A DNA stretch of 45,001 nucleotides. Origin: Bacilli bacterium (GTDB lineage Bacteria; Bacillota; Bacilli; Paenibacillales; KCTC-25726). The notes under the pieces were generated by a model, which ran no database searches, had not been told where the DNA came from, and saw nothing but the letters and a program-made list of their open reading frames with translations. The position numbers were made by a program, and so were the translations under genes. Below, piece after piece: positions 24,591-32,066 of this stretch. The stretch is from NCBI GenBank assembly GCA_036381315.1, contig DASVDB010000018.1, positions 1-45,001 of the forward strand. Direction: 5' to 3'. How positions within the stretch are numbered: position 1 is the first letter of the stretch; each line of letters opens with the position of its first letter.

Positions 24591-25126
24591 GCGAAAACCA
24601 CCGCGCCGGCAACCCCCGCCATGCCCAGCACGATTGCGGGATGAATCCGAAACCGGGTCAATGCCAGCAAGGCCGCGGCAAACAGCACGATTGCCCCCCC
24701 GATCCGCCACAAACGAAACGGTTCCGCTTCCACGAACTGCTGTCCGGTCGTAAATGCGGCGTAGGCGATCATCGCCGTGACAACCGGGCGCAAGCCGTAA
24801 AATGCCCCTTTAATCAGCTTGTGGCCGTCATGGCGCTGCAAAAACGTCCCCAGCAGCACAATGACAAGAAAGGAAGGAATAATCATTCCGAGCGTGGCAT
24901 ACGCCCCGCCCGGCCATCCCGACAAAAAATATCCGATAAAAGCGGCGCTATTGGTCGACACCGGCCCCGGAGCCATGCCCGCGATCGTAAGGCCCCTGAT
25001 AAATTCTTCCGCATCCATCCAATGGCGCAGCAAAGCTTCATGCTCGATAACGGGAATGATCGCGTAACCGCCGCCGAAGGAAACCAGTCCGATCTTGAAA
25101 AACGCCCAAAGCAACGTCCAAATCAT
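24587..25126 (-). CDS. chrA: Chromate transporter, short-chain CHR subunit B
   Basis: This 179-residue membrane protein has a single CHR domain. The FGGGYAIIPVIEHE motif near the start and AGMAPGPVSTNSAAFIGY are family hallmarks; six hydrophobic helices follow. Short-chain CHR proteins act as pairs encoded by adjacent genes, with opposite membrane orientation, and export chromate. It is 33 nt after its partner and overlaps the ROK gene. Substrate specificity beyond the family name is untested. Confidence 0.88.
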   Translation of the reverse strand: MIWTLLWAFFKIGLVSFGGGYAIIPVIEHEALLRHWMDAEEFIRGLTIAGMAPGPVSTNSAAFIGYFLSGWPGGAYATLGMIIPSFLVIVLLGTFLQRHDGHKLIKGAFYGLRPVVTAMIAYAAFTTGQQFVEAEPFRLWRIGGAIVLFAAALLALTRFRIHPAIVLGMAGVAGAVVFA

Positions 25127-25159
25127 AAATTTCCGTCTCCCAATATAATTGATGTCGTG

Positions 25160-25771
25160 TTAAATTCCGTCGCCGTGAAAAAATTCCCGCATTTCATCCG
25201 GCGGTTTTTTATTTTTCCGCGCAAACATCGCCGGATACACCCCCATGCCAATCACCGCGCCGATTGGAATCAACCAAATCGGGTGGATATCCGTAAACAG
25301 CAAAACGACAATGGCGCCCAATCCGGACACAAGCGTCACCCCATCGACAAACGCCGTCTTGCCCATGCGCATCGCCGCGTACATGATCAAGGCGACAACA
25401 CCGATCTGGACGCCCATTAACGCCCCGCGCACCGCCGCATATTCGGAAAAACCGTTATACAAAATAACAAGTGCGATCATAATGACAAATGTCGGCAAGG
25501 TCATGCCGATCACCGCTACCGTTGCCCCAATCATTCCGGCCAGCCGGTAACCGACCAATGTTGCGGCATTTACGCCGATGCCGCCGGGAGCCGCGCCCGC
25601 AATGGCGAAAACATTGCTCATTTCTCCGCTCGTCAACCACTTCCGTTTGGTTACAATCTCTCTTTCTATGAGCGGCAGCATGGCATAACCGCCGCCGAAC
25701 GATACCGGAGAAACCCGCAAAAATGAAATAAACAAGTCTAAAAGCAGATCGAACCCCTTCAAGTTTTTCAT
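25160..25771 (-). CDS. chrA: Chromate transporter, short-chain CHR subunit A
   Basis: This 203-residue CHR-domain membrane protein has VSFGGGYAMLPLIERE near residue 23 and AGAAPGGIGVNAATLVGYR near residue 55, the paired family motifs, followed by about five helices. The ATG at 25771 follows AAGGAAG; the longer open frame covers the operator and is not coding. It is first in a three-gene unit with the second CHR subunit and the ROK regulator, downstream of a strong palindrome at 25809-25839. Confidence 0.88.
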   Translation of the reverse strand: MKNLKGFDLLLDLFISFLRVSPVSFGGGYAMLPLIEREIVTKRKWLTSGEMSNVFAIAGAAPGGIGVNAATLVGYRLAGMIGATVAVIGMTLPTFVIMIALVILYNGFSEYAAVRGALMGVQIGVVALIMYAAMRMGKTAFVDGVTLVSGLGAIVVLLFTDIHPIWLIPIGAVIGMGVYPAMFARKNKKPPDEMREFFHGDGI

Positions 25772-25801
25772 GTTGCGCTTCCTTCTTGTCGTTTTTTGTC
25801 T

Positions 25802-25839
25802 ATTATACAATACTTTATTCCAAAATGAAATAAAGTATT
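25802..25839 (-). promoter_or_regulatory. chrA promoter with perfect 11-bp palindromic operator
   Basis: On the minus strand a TATAAT -10 box lies at 25807-25802. Immediately upstream AATACTTTATT (25809-25819) and AATAAAGTATT (25829-25839) form a perfect inverted repeat with a 9-bp centre, covering the spacer and weak -35 region (TTTCAT, 17 bp away). This arrangement suits a dimeric repressor. Candidates encoded nearby are the GbsR-type regulator (just upstream) and the ROK regulator (in the operon). Confidence 0.65.
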
Positions 25840-25890
25840 CCGGAAAAGTAAAAACGCCGCTTCCCAACGGCGCCTCCGCTTGTTTTACAG

Positions 25891-26445
25891 CTAATTTTTC
25901 GGAACCAGATTATAGATTTCGCCGGATTCAAACGTATCGATCAGCCTGCCCAACCAATGGTAATAGCCGATCGCCGCTTGCAGCTTTTCCGTATCTTTCG
26001 CTACGATGGCTTGCAAATATTCATCCTCCGGGTAGCGCGACTTCAGATCCGCCAGTTCCCGCAGCGATTTTTTCAGTGCGCTTAAATTCATTTCCATTGA
26101 TTGCCGCCATTTGATGACGAAAAAATCCGAGAAAGTCTGGTACCAATCGGGTTCCACCTCATACAAATCTTTGCGGGTGCCTTTTCCCCAAACACGGTTG
26201 ACCATCTTCAAATCCACAAGCGTTCGTACGCCGGTGCTCATGCTTGTTTTGCTCATGCCCATTTCTTCGACCATCTCGTCGAGCGTCATCGGCTCATCGC
26301 GAAAAAACATCATCCCGTACAGATGCCCCGCTGACAACGTAACGCCATACAAATCCATGTTTTTGCCGATCGTTTCAATGACGCGCTTGCGCGAACGCTC
26401 CAGTGCGGCGAGCTGCTCCTCATTCAGCCTGTCCTTCTCCAACAT
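25891..26445 (-). CDS. GbsR/OpcR-type MarR-family regulator
   Basis: This 184-residue DNA-binding protein is of the GbsR class, a MarR-like family that senses choline or glycine betaine and represses osmoprotectant genes in Bacillus. The helix-turn-helix covers about residues 54-80 (LDEMVEEMGMSKTSMSTGVR), followed by the wing VWGKGTRKDLYEVE and a long helical C-terminus. The ATG at 26445 has GGAGG eight bases upstream. It is divergent from opuAA (257 nt apart), which fits control of that operon; the chrA operator downstream is a second candidate target. Confidence 0.88.
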   Translation of the reverse strand: MLEKDRLNEEQLAALERSRKRVIETIGKNMDLYGVTLSAGHLYGMMFFRDEPMTLDEMVEEMGMSKTSMSTGVRTLVDLKMVNRVWGKGTRKDLYEVEPDWYQTFSDFFVIKWRQSMEMNLSALKKSLRELADLKSRYPEDEYLQAIVAKDTEKLQAAIGYYHWLGRLIDTFESGEIYNLVPKN

Positions 26446-26618
26446 GCTGACAAATCCTCCTTGGCTATATAAGCCGCTGCTTTATAAGGACTATTGTATG
26501 AAACGCGTGTGCCAAAGTAAAGGGAGCGGTTGGAAAGGATTTGTGCGAAAGACAGAGTATACGGTATTATTAGTTCATAAAGTTTTTTCTGTTTGTTCTT
26601 TTTGTACAGATTTGCCTT

Positions 26619-26647
26619 TTGACCATTTCCGAAGCATCTCCTACTCT
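26619..26647 (+). promoter_or_regulatory. Candidate promoter of the opuA operon
   Basis: TTGACC (26619-26624) and TACTCT (26642-26647) are 17 bp apart, about 55 nt before the opuAA start. A second possible pair further upstream is TTGTGC with TATTAT, 18 bp apart (about 26540-26570). Osmotically controlled opu operons often have two promoters, but neither is certain here. Confidence 0.4.
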
Positions 26648-26702
26648 TAAAATAGCTGAAATACACGAAATTTCGATAGCCATTCAGATATGAGGTGATG
26701 CG

Positions 26703-27905
26703 ATGCCGATCATCGAGGTGAAAAATTTAACCAAAATATTCGGCCATGATGCCAAACGCGCCATCCCCTTGTTGGCAAAAGGGTGGAGCAAGGAAAAAAT
26801 CTTCAAGGAACGGAAGCTCACCGTTGGCGTCAATCGCGCCAACTTTGCCATCAACGAGGGCGAAATTTTCGTCATCATGGGCTTGTCCGGCAGCGGAAAA
26901 TCCACTTTGGTGCGGCTGCTTAACCGCTTGATCGAGCCTACGGACGGCGAAGTGCTCGTACGCGGCAAAGACATTACGAAAATGGCGCAAGACGAACTGC
27001 GCAATGTGCGACGCAAACAAATCAGCATGGTATTTCAGCGATTCGCGCTTTTTCCGCACCGCACCGTCTTGGAAAATATTGAATTCGGTTTGGAAATTCA
27101 AGGGATTCCGAAGAAAGAACGGAAAGAAGCGGCCATGCAAGCGTTGGAGCTGGTCGGTTTATCCGGCTGGGAAAACGCAAAGCCCGGACAATTGAGCGGC
27201 GGCATGCAGCAGCGTGTCGGTTTGGCGCGCGGGCTCGCCAATAATCCCGACATTCTCTTGATGGACGAAGCGTTCAGCGCGCTCGACCCGCTCATCCGCA
27301 AAGATATGCAGGATGAATTGCTCGATCTGCAGGCGAAAATGCGCAAAACAATCGTCTTTATTACGCACGATTTGGATGAAGCGCTCAGAATCGGCGACAG
27401 AGTAGCGCTGATGAAAGACGGCGCGATCGTGCAGATCGGAACGCCGGAAAGCATCCTGATGAATCCCGCGAACGAATACGTCGAACGTTTTGTCGAGGAC
27501 ATCAACCTGTCGAAAGTGTTGACGGCTGCGCACGTCATGAAGCGCCCGGAGACGATGGGGTTGGACAAAGGCCCGCGCGTCGCCCTGGAATTGATGCGGG
27601 AGTCGGGCATTTCAACGATTTACATTGTCGACAAGGGCAAAAGATTGATCGGCGTCGTAACAGCCGAAGACGCTTCCCGCGCCGTGAAGGAAGGCGCTTC
27701 TTTGGAACAGGCGATCAAGAGAGACATCGCGGAAGTGAAGCCGGAAACGCTCCTGGCCGATTTGTTTGAAAAAGTCGCGGCGTCTCCGGTACCGGTAGCG
27801 GTTGTGGACGATGAACGACGGTTAAAAGGCGTCATCATCAAAGGGGCGATTCTGGCGGCCATGGCCGGCAACAAAAATATAGCCGGCGAAAGCGAGGGGG
27901 TATGA
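26703..27905 (+). CDS. opuAA: Glycine betaine/proline ABC transporter ATPase OpuAA
   Basis: This 400-residue ATPase is of the OpuAA/ProV family. Walker A is GLSGSGKST (near residue 60), the signature LSGGMQQRV (near 165), and Walker B ILLMDEAFSALD. The C-terminal 120 residues carry two CBS motifs (ISTIYIVDKGKRLIGVVT and VPVAVVDDERRLKGVI), which sense ionic strength in OpuA. GAGGTG lies five bases before the ATG. It opens a three-gene operon with the permease (1-nt gap) and binding protein. Confidence 0.95.
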   Translation: MPIIEVKNLTKIFGHDAKRAIPLLAKGWSKEKIFKERKLTVGVNRANFAINEGEIFVIMGLSGSGKSTLVRLLNRLIEPTDGEVLVRGKDITKMAQDELRNVRRKQISMVFQRFALFPHRTVLENIEFGLEIQGIPKKERKEAAMQALELVGLSGWENAKPGQLSGGMQQRVGLARGLANNPDILLMDEAFSALDPLIRKDMQDELLDLQAKMRKTIVFITHDLDEALRIGDRVALMKDGAIVQIGTPESILMNPANEYVERFVEDINLSKVLTAAHVMKRPETMGLDKGPRVALELMRESGISTIYIVDKGKRLIGVVTAEDASRAVKEGASLEQAIKRDIAEVKPETLLADLFEKVAASPVPVAVVDDERRLKGVIIKGAILAAMAGNKNIAGESEGV

Positions 27906-27906
27906 T

Positions 27907-28743
27907 ATGGAACTGCCGAAAATTCCGCTGGGAAACTGGATTGAAGCCGCAATCGAAGCGATTACCGTCAACCTGGAATGGTTGTTCAACGCAATCACCT
28001 TTTTGATCGAAAAGTTTATCGATTTGCAAGTGACCGTCTTTTCCTTTATTCACCCGTTTTTGTTTATTGCTTTATTGGCGCTGTTGGCATGGAAAATTTC
28101 CGGATGGAAGATCGGGCTTTTGACGCTTTTGGGACTCCTTTTGATTGACGATCTCGGCTACTGGGAACAAACCATCGATACGTTGGCGTTAGTGATTACC
28201 TCCGTATTGATATCGTTTGTGTTCGGCGTGCCCTTGGGCATATGGTCGGCGTACAGCAACACGGTAAAAAATATCGTCACGCCCATTCTTGACTTGATGC
28301 AGACGATGCCCGCTTTCGTCTATCTGATTCCGGCCATCTTCTTTTTCGGTTTGGGCACGGTTCCGGGCGTATTTGCGTCGGTCATCTTTGCGATGCCCCC
28401 CACCATCCGGTTGACCAATCTCGGCATCCGCCAGGTTTCCCGCGAATTGGTGGAAGCCGCCGATGCGTTTGGCGCAACCTCATACCAGAAACTCGTCAAA
28501 GTGCAACTGCCGCTCGCGCTGCCGACCATTATGGCGGGAATCAACCAAAGCATCATGCTGGCCTTGTCGATGGTCGTCATCGCCTCGATGATCGGCGCGC
28601 CCGGTCTGGGGGCATCCGTCTACGGCGCGGTTACGCAACTGAAGATCGGCACCGGATTCGAGGCGGGATTGTCGATTGTGATGATTGCGATCATTCTTGA
28701 CCGCATTTCCCAAAATATCAAACTTATATCAAGGAGGAAATAA
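27907..28743 (+). CDS. opuAB: Glycine betaine ABC transporter permease OpuAB
   Basis: This 278-residue permease is of the ProW/OpuAB family with about seven helices. The ATPase-contact loop is visible at LVEAADAFGATSYQKLVKVQ, and the segment TLALVITSVLISFVFGVPLG begins the transport domain. GAGGGGG lies ahead of the ATG inside the end of opuAA. It forms the membrane channel for betaine import during osmotic stress. Confidence 0.95.
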   Translation: MELPKIPLGNWIEAAIEAITVNLEWLFNAITFLIEKFIDLQVTVFSFIHPFLFIALLALLAWKISGWKIGLLTLLGLLLIDDLGYWEQTIDTLALVITSVLISFVFGVPLGIWSAYSNTVKNIVTPILDLMQTMPAFVYLIPAIFFFGLGTVPGVFASVIFAMPPTIRLTNLGIRQVSRELVEAADAFGATSYQKLVKVQLPLALPTIMAGINQSIMLALSMVVIASMIGAPGLGASVYGAVTQLKIGTGFEAGLSIVMIAIILDRISQNIKLISRRK

Positions 28744-28747
28744 GCTG

Positions 28748-29623
28748 ATGAAAAAAATCGGCGTGATTTGTTTCGCATTCGTATTGGGATTGGCATTGTT
28801 GGCAACAGGGTGCTCGGAGAAAAAAGGCGGCTCCCTGGGGGAACAGTTGGACTATAAAATAACCGGCATCGATCCCGGGGCGGGATTAATGAAAAAAACG
28901 AAGGAAGTAATGAAATCATACGGTCTGGACAAATGGCAGTTGATCGAAGGGTCCGAAGCGGCGATGATCGCATCTTTAAAAAAGGCTTACGATAAAAAAG
29001 AGCCGATCGTCGTAACCGGTTGGACACCGCATTGGATGTTTGCCAAGTTCGACCTGAAATACCTGGACGATCCGAAAAATGTTTACGGCGATGCCGAAAA
29101 CATCAATACCGTTGTTCGCCTCGGGCTGAAAGACGATGAACCGTCCGCCTATACCGTGCTTGACCAATTCGCCTGGACGCCGAAAGATATGGGCGAAGTA
29201 ATGCTGATGAACGAAGACGGCACCGACCCTGCCGAATCGGCGCAAAAATGGCTTGACAACCATCAGGACAAACTGCAGGAATGGACCAAGGGAGCGGCGA
29301 AAGTTAACGGCAACAAAATCCATCTCGTTTACGTCGCCTGGGCATCCGAGATCGCCAGCACGAACGTGGTGGCGAAAGCGCTGGAAAGCATCGGCTACAA
29401 AGTGGAATTGACGCAAGTGGACGCCGCGCCGATGTGGGCGGGAATCGCCGACGGAAGCGCGGACGCCATGGTGGCTGCCTGGTTGCCTTCAACGCATGCG
29501 GATTATTTCAACGCATACAAAGGAAAATTCGAAGACCTGGGGCCCAACTTGACAGGCACCAAACTTGGCCTGGTCGTCCCTTCGTATGTTGCGGCGAATT
29601 CAATCGAAGACTTGCAAAATTAG
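28748..29623 (+). CDS. opuAC: Glycine betaine-binding lipoprotein OpuAC
   Basis: This 291-residue substrate-binding protein has a lipoprotein signal (residues 1-22, lipobox LLATGC with Cys22). The mature part has Trp residues spread through motifs such as VTGWTPHWMFAKFDLKYL and AAWLPSTHADYF, which in OpuAC/ProX supply the aromatic cage for the trimethylammonium group. The ATG at 28748 was chosen because AAGGAGG precedes it and it starts the signal peptide; the longer frame overlaps opuAB. It ends the operon and a hairpin follows at 29662. Confidence 0.94.
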   Translation: MKKIGVICFAFVLGLALLATGCSEKKGGSLGEQLDYKITGIDPGAGLMKKTKEVMKSYGLDKWQLIEGSEAAMIASLKKAYDKKEPIVVTGWTPHWMFAKFDLKYLDDPKNVYGDAENINTVVRLGLKDDEPSAYTVLDQFAWTPKDMGEVMLMNEDGTDPAESAQKWLDNHQDKLQEWTKGAAKVNGNKIHLVYVAWASEIASTNVVAKALESIGYKVELTQVDAAPMWAGIADGSADAMVAAWLPSTHADYFNAYKGKFEDLGPNLTGTKLGLVVPSYVAANSIEDLQN

Positions 29624-29661
29624 CGTTAGGTCGACCATTGCTGAAGTAACCTTCGTCAAAA

Positions 29662-29698
29662 ACGGCCTTGGCTCGAGATTCCATCGGGCTAAGGCCGT
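29662..29698 (+). terminator. Hairpin after opuAC (probable terminator)
   Basis: ACGGCCTTGGCTCG (29662-29675) pairs with CGGGCTAAGGCCGT (29685-29698), 14 pairs including G-U wobbles, with a nine-base loop. It is preceded by an A-run and followed by AATATATATTT rather than a clean T-run, so it may terminate in either direction. Confidence 0.6.
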
Positions 29699-29760
29699 AA
29701 TATATATTTGCAAGCTATAATGCTCCCGACACAACAGGCAATGCTAGGCTTATGTATGGT

Positions 29761-29853
29761 TTACGTACAAATGCTCTTCAGCAGCGCATCCGTGTCGGTC
29801 ATTTCCGCGATCGTTCCCGGGTTTACGCCAAACATCGCATTTTTCATTTCCAT
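29761..29853 (-). pseudogene. Remnant of an fni-like 3' end (30 codons)
   Basis: On the minus strand, codons from ATG at 29853 to TAA at 29761 encode 30 residues, including NAMFGVNPGTIAEMTDTDAL. This matches the last 27 residues of the intact IPP isomerase at 32067-33110 (AAMFGIGAGTIAELAETDAL), with the DNA similarly related and one short gap. Nothing upstream continues the match; it stops where the inverted 70-bp repeat begins. It is best explained as a truncated duplicate of fni, or of a close paralogue, left by a rearrangement. Confidence 0.7.
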
Positions 29854-29911
29854 AAGCCGGATCTTAACCCACCGCCTTTAGGCGGTCAGTTTCCAGAACG
29901 TGCACTTTGTT
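29842..29911 (-). repeat. 70-bp inverted repeat, left copy
   Basis: Read on the minus strand this copy matches the right copy (31961-32030, plus strand) at 54 of 70 positions by hand count, including an identical run CGCCTAAAGGCGG in the centre, which is part of the palindrome CCGCCTAAAGGCGG. Weaker similarity continues outward to about 29955. Palindromes of this kind resemble subterminal hairpins of IS200/IS605-type elements, but no transposase remains. Confidence 0.7.
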
Positions 29912-29971
29912 AGCTTTAAGCCTCACTATCCTACGCTAAAACGGGAGATCGCCCTCCCGCCCAACGCTCCC

Positions 29972-30055
29972 TGCACAACGATCACTGCACAGCCCTCATT
30001 GCACAACCCTTCCTGCACAACGATCACTGCACAGCCCTCGTTGCATAACGCTAAA
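29972..30055. repeat. Six tandem 14-bp repeats
   Basis: Six consecutive 14-bp units start TGCACAAC, TGCACAGC, TGCACAAC, TGCACAAC, TGCACAGC and TGCATAAC, each followed by a variable six-base tail (GATCAC, CCTCAT, CCTTCC, GATCAC, CCTCGT, GCTAAA). Units 1-3 and 4-6 also form a 42-bp higher-order repeat. A degenerate unit precedes at 29958. The same words occur at the start of the window. Confidence 0.85.
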
Positions 30056-30235
30056 CGGACGTGGCAGACGCTATTTGCCGAAAAAAGCCTGCTTTGAAAT
30101 TGTAACGGTCACAGTGGACGCTAATGATCGTTTCAATGCTCGAATATCAGGAAAAAGGAAAGAATAGGCGCTCCCACGACCGTTAAGATCAAAATATTGG
30201 CAATTTGCACAAAATAAGCGCTCCTACGATCGTAA
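30053..30235. repeat. Dispersed ~25-bp repeat copies left of the hydrolase gene
   Basis: Copies of a motif approximating TAACGGACGTAGGNGCGCTTATTT occur at 30053-30077 (plus), 30163-30185 and 30213-30235 (both minus, reading AATARGCGCTCCYACGAYCG on the plus strand). The last two are 50 bp apart. No open frame or other signal was seen between 29700 and 30370 apart from the repeats and the fni remnant. Confidence 0.6.
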
Positions 30236-30370
30236 AAGGTTGCAAGCCGCTGTAATTACCCGAAAAGCGATGAAGTGTACAATGTGATGTTACGAAATCA
30301 GCCCCCCGGTTGAAAAAGAGATTCGATAACGGAATAATAAAGAAGTGAACGATGGATGGGGGCATTTACG

Positions 30371-31636
30371 ATGTGGAGATTTTTGTTTGGAACATTATTC
30401 ATTATTACGGCAGCCGTAATTTCGCTAATTGTGGGCGTTGTTACAATACTCGCAGTTGCTATTGCGACCACTAAACCCGTCTTGTTTGTTTCAGCTGGGG
30501 CTCTAGCATACATAATCGTATTTGCGTTGACGATGAAGTGGTTTGTTGGCCGGGCAAAATCACGGATATATTTTACTGTTTGCGCTTATTCAATAGGTTT
30601 GTTGTTTTTTGCAGCGATAGCCATTACGCTTTTAAAGCCGCTGGACATCCCGCAATACCATTCGGATTCACTCAAGAAGCAATACTGGGATCTACCGACC
30701 GGCTCTTCGATAGCTTATGTTCACTTGCCCGGTATCGGAGTGAAGAAACCGGAGCCGATAATCTTCCTTCATGGAGGTCCCGGAACGCCAGACATGGAAG
30801 GGGATGCCCGATATTTCAACAAGCTGACGGAAGACGGATACGATGTGTATATTTATGACGAACTGGGCACCGGACATTCTATGAGGTTGAACGATCCAAG
30901 AGGGTATGGGATTAAGCGGGATGTTGCCGATCTTGAGGCGATCCGCAACAAGATCGGCATCGATCGCATGATTTTAATCGGCCATTCTTATGGCGGTGAG
31001 ATCGCCGCCGACTATTTGGTTCATTATGGGCAGCATGTGTCCAAAGCGGTCTTTTCTTCACCGGGTCCAATAGATCCGTCCGATCACAGCGATACTCAGT
31101 TGATAGCCCGATTGTCAAATAGCGAGCGATGGAAGTTATACGGCCATTTGATGTATCCCCGCTCTTTGATGGCGTATCTTTTGCTGCAAGTTAATCCGCT
31201 GGCCGCCCATACATTTGCGGGGGACGAGGAAATGGATGCCGAGTTTGATCGCATCTATGCCATCACGGAACCGGCGCTTCATGCGGAAGGCAAACATTAT
31301 GATCTTCCGTTGCATCATCTTGGATTTTATGCCAACCAAATGCCGCAATCCCGAATGGCCGCTCCCAAACCGGACTTGCGTGTGCCGCTTTCCGCCTGGG
31401 ATGGGCCGGCTCTTATATTGAAAGGCTCTGACGATTATTTATCTTGGGCATCGGCGATGGACTATCGAAACGCATTGCGAAATTCACAGCTTATTTATCT
31501 TGAACAGGCAGGGCATAACGAGTATCAGGATCAGCCGGAACTCGTCATGAACATCATACGTTCGTTTCTGGCTGATCGTCCTCTTCCGGTAAGCGCATAT
31601 AACGAGGATACTCCGCCACCGACGTTCCAACGATAA
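30371..31636 (+). CDS. Membrane-anchored alpha/beta hydrolase (proline iminopeptidase-like)
   Basis: This 421-residue protein has three N-terminal transmembrane helices (about residues 2-30, 38-60 and 68-90) and a C-terminal alpha/beta hydrolase domain. The oxyanion motif HGGPGTPD, nucleophile elbow GHSYGG (Ser), a GSDD acid and QAGHNEY (His) are all present, so it should be active. HGGPG and the general layout resemble S33 proline iminopeptidases; the true substrate is unknown. ATG at 30371 has GGGGG eight bases ahead; an earlier in-frame ATG at 30356 is possible. Repeats surround it on both sides, so it may have moved as a unit. Its base use looks more AT-rich than its neighbours. Confidence 0.88.
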   Translation: MWRFLFGTLFIITAAVISLIVGVVTILAVAIATTKPVLFVSAGALAYIIVFALTMKWFVGRAKSRIYFTVCAYSIGLLFFAAIAITLLKPLDIPQYHSDSLKKQYWDLPTGSSIAYVHLPGIGVKKPEPIIFLHGGPGTPDMEGDARYFNKLTEDGYDVYIYDELGTGHSMRLNDPRGYGIKRDVADLEAIRNKIGIDRMILIGHSYGGEIAADYLVHYGQHVSKAVFSSPGPIDPSDHSDTQLIARLSNSERWKLYGHLMYPRSLMAYLLLQVNPLAAHTFAGDEEMDAEFDRIYAITEPALHAEGKHYDLPLHHLGFYANQMPQSRMAAPKPDLRVPLSAWDGPALILKGSDDYLSWASAMDYRNALRNSQLIYLEQAGHNEYQDQPELVMNIIRSFLADRPLPVSAYNEDTPPPTFQR

Positions 31637-31661
31637 TCGTGAGAACGTGAAGGTTCAGATC

Positions 31662-31850
31662 TAACGGGCGTGACAGAGGCTATTTTGGGTTTACGCCCCG
31701 TTTTCAAGTTTAACGGACGTAGGCGCGCTTATTTTAGCACTTTGTGCGGTATTCAGGCAAAAATAAGGCGAATAGCAGCTGTGGCGTCCGTTAAATTTTT
31801 TGAACAGCCTTTTTCCGGCAAATAGCGTCTCCTGCGCCCGTTAGCGCTGG
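31662..31850. repeat. Dispersed ~25-bp repeat copies right of the hydrolase gene
   Basis: Further copies of the TAACGGACGTAGG-type motif lie at 31662-31686 (plus), 31711-31735 (plus), 31771-31795 (minus) and about 31805-31840 (minus). The middle pair forms a perfect 11-bp inverted repeat, TTTAACGGACG (31709-31719) with CGTCCGTTAAA (31785-31795), plus an inner CTTATTTT/AAAATAAG match, so the RNA could fold into a long imperfect hairpin. The rest of the 31637-32066 gap holds GTGCAG/TTTAGCG-type words and the 70-bp repeat, with no gene. Confidence 0.65.
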
Positions 31851-31960
31851 GCGAGGGGCGTTGTGCCGGAAGGCGATCCCCCTTTTTAGCGCCGGTGTAG
31901 TGAGCGCTGCGCAAAGAGGCGGCCCACCCGTTTTAGCGTTGGGCGATGAGGTTTAACGTT

Positions 31961-32030
31961 TACAAAGTGCAGTCGCTGTTGGCTGATCGCCTAAAGGCGG
32001 CGGGTTTAGACCCGGCATATGGAAACTAAA
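31961..32030 (+). repeat. 70-bp inverted repeat, right copy
   Basis: This is the plus-strand partner of the copy at 29842-29911. It contains the CGCCTAAAGGCG palindrome followed by GGGTTTAGACCCGG, itself an inverted repeat. It ends 37 nt from the stop codon of fni, while the left copy abuts the fni remnant. Confidence 0.7.
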
Positions 32031-32066
32031 GGCGCGGGGCTGCCAACCGCAACAACCCGCAACAAC

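Noticed and set aside
29958-30055. CRISPR array
   Set aside because: Units are 14 bp with 6-bp variable tails, with no spacer-sized unique sequences and no cas genes.
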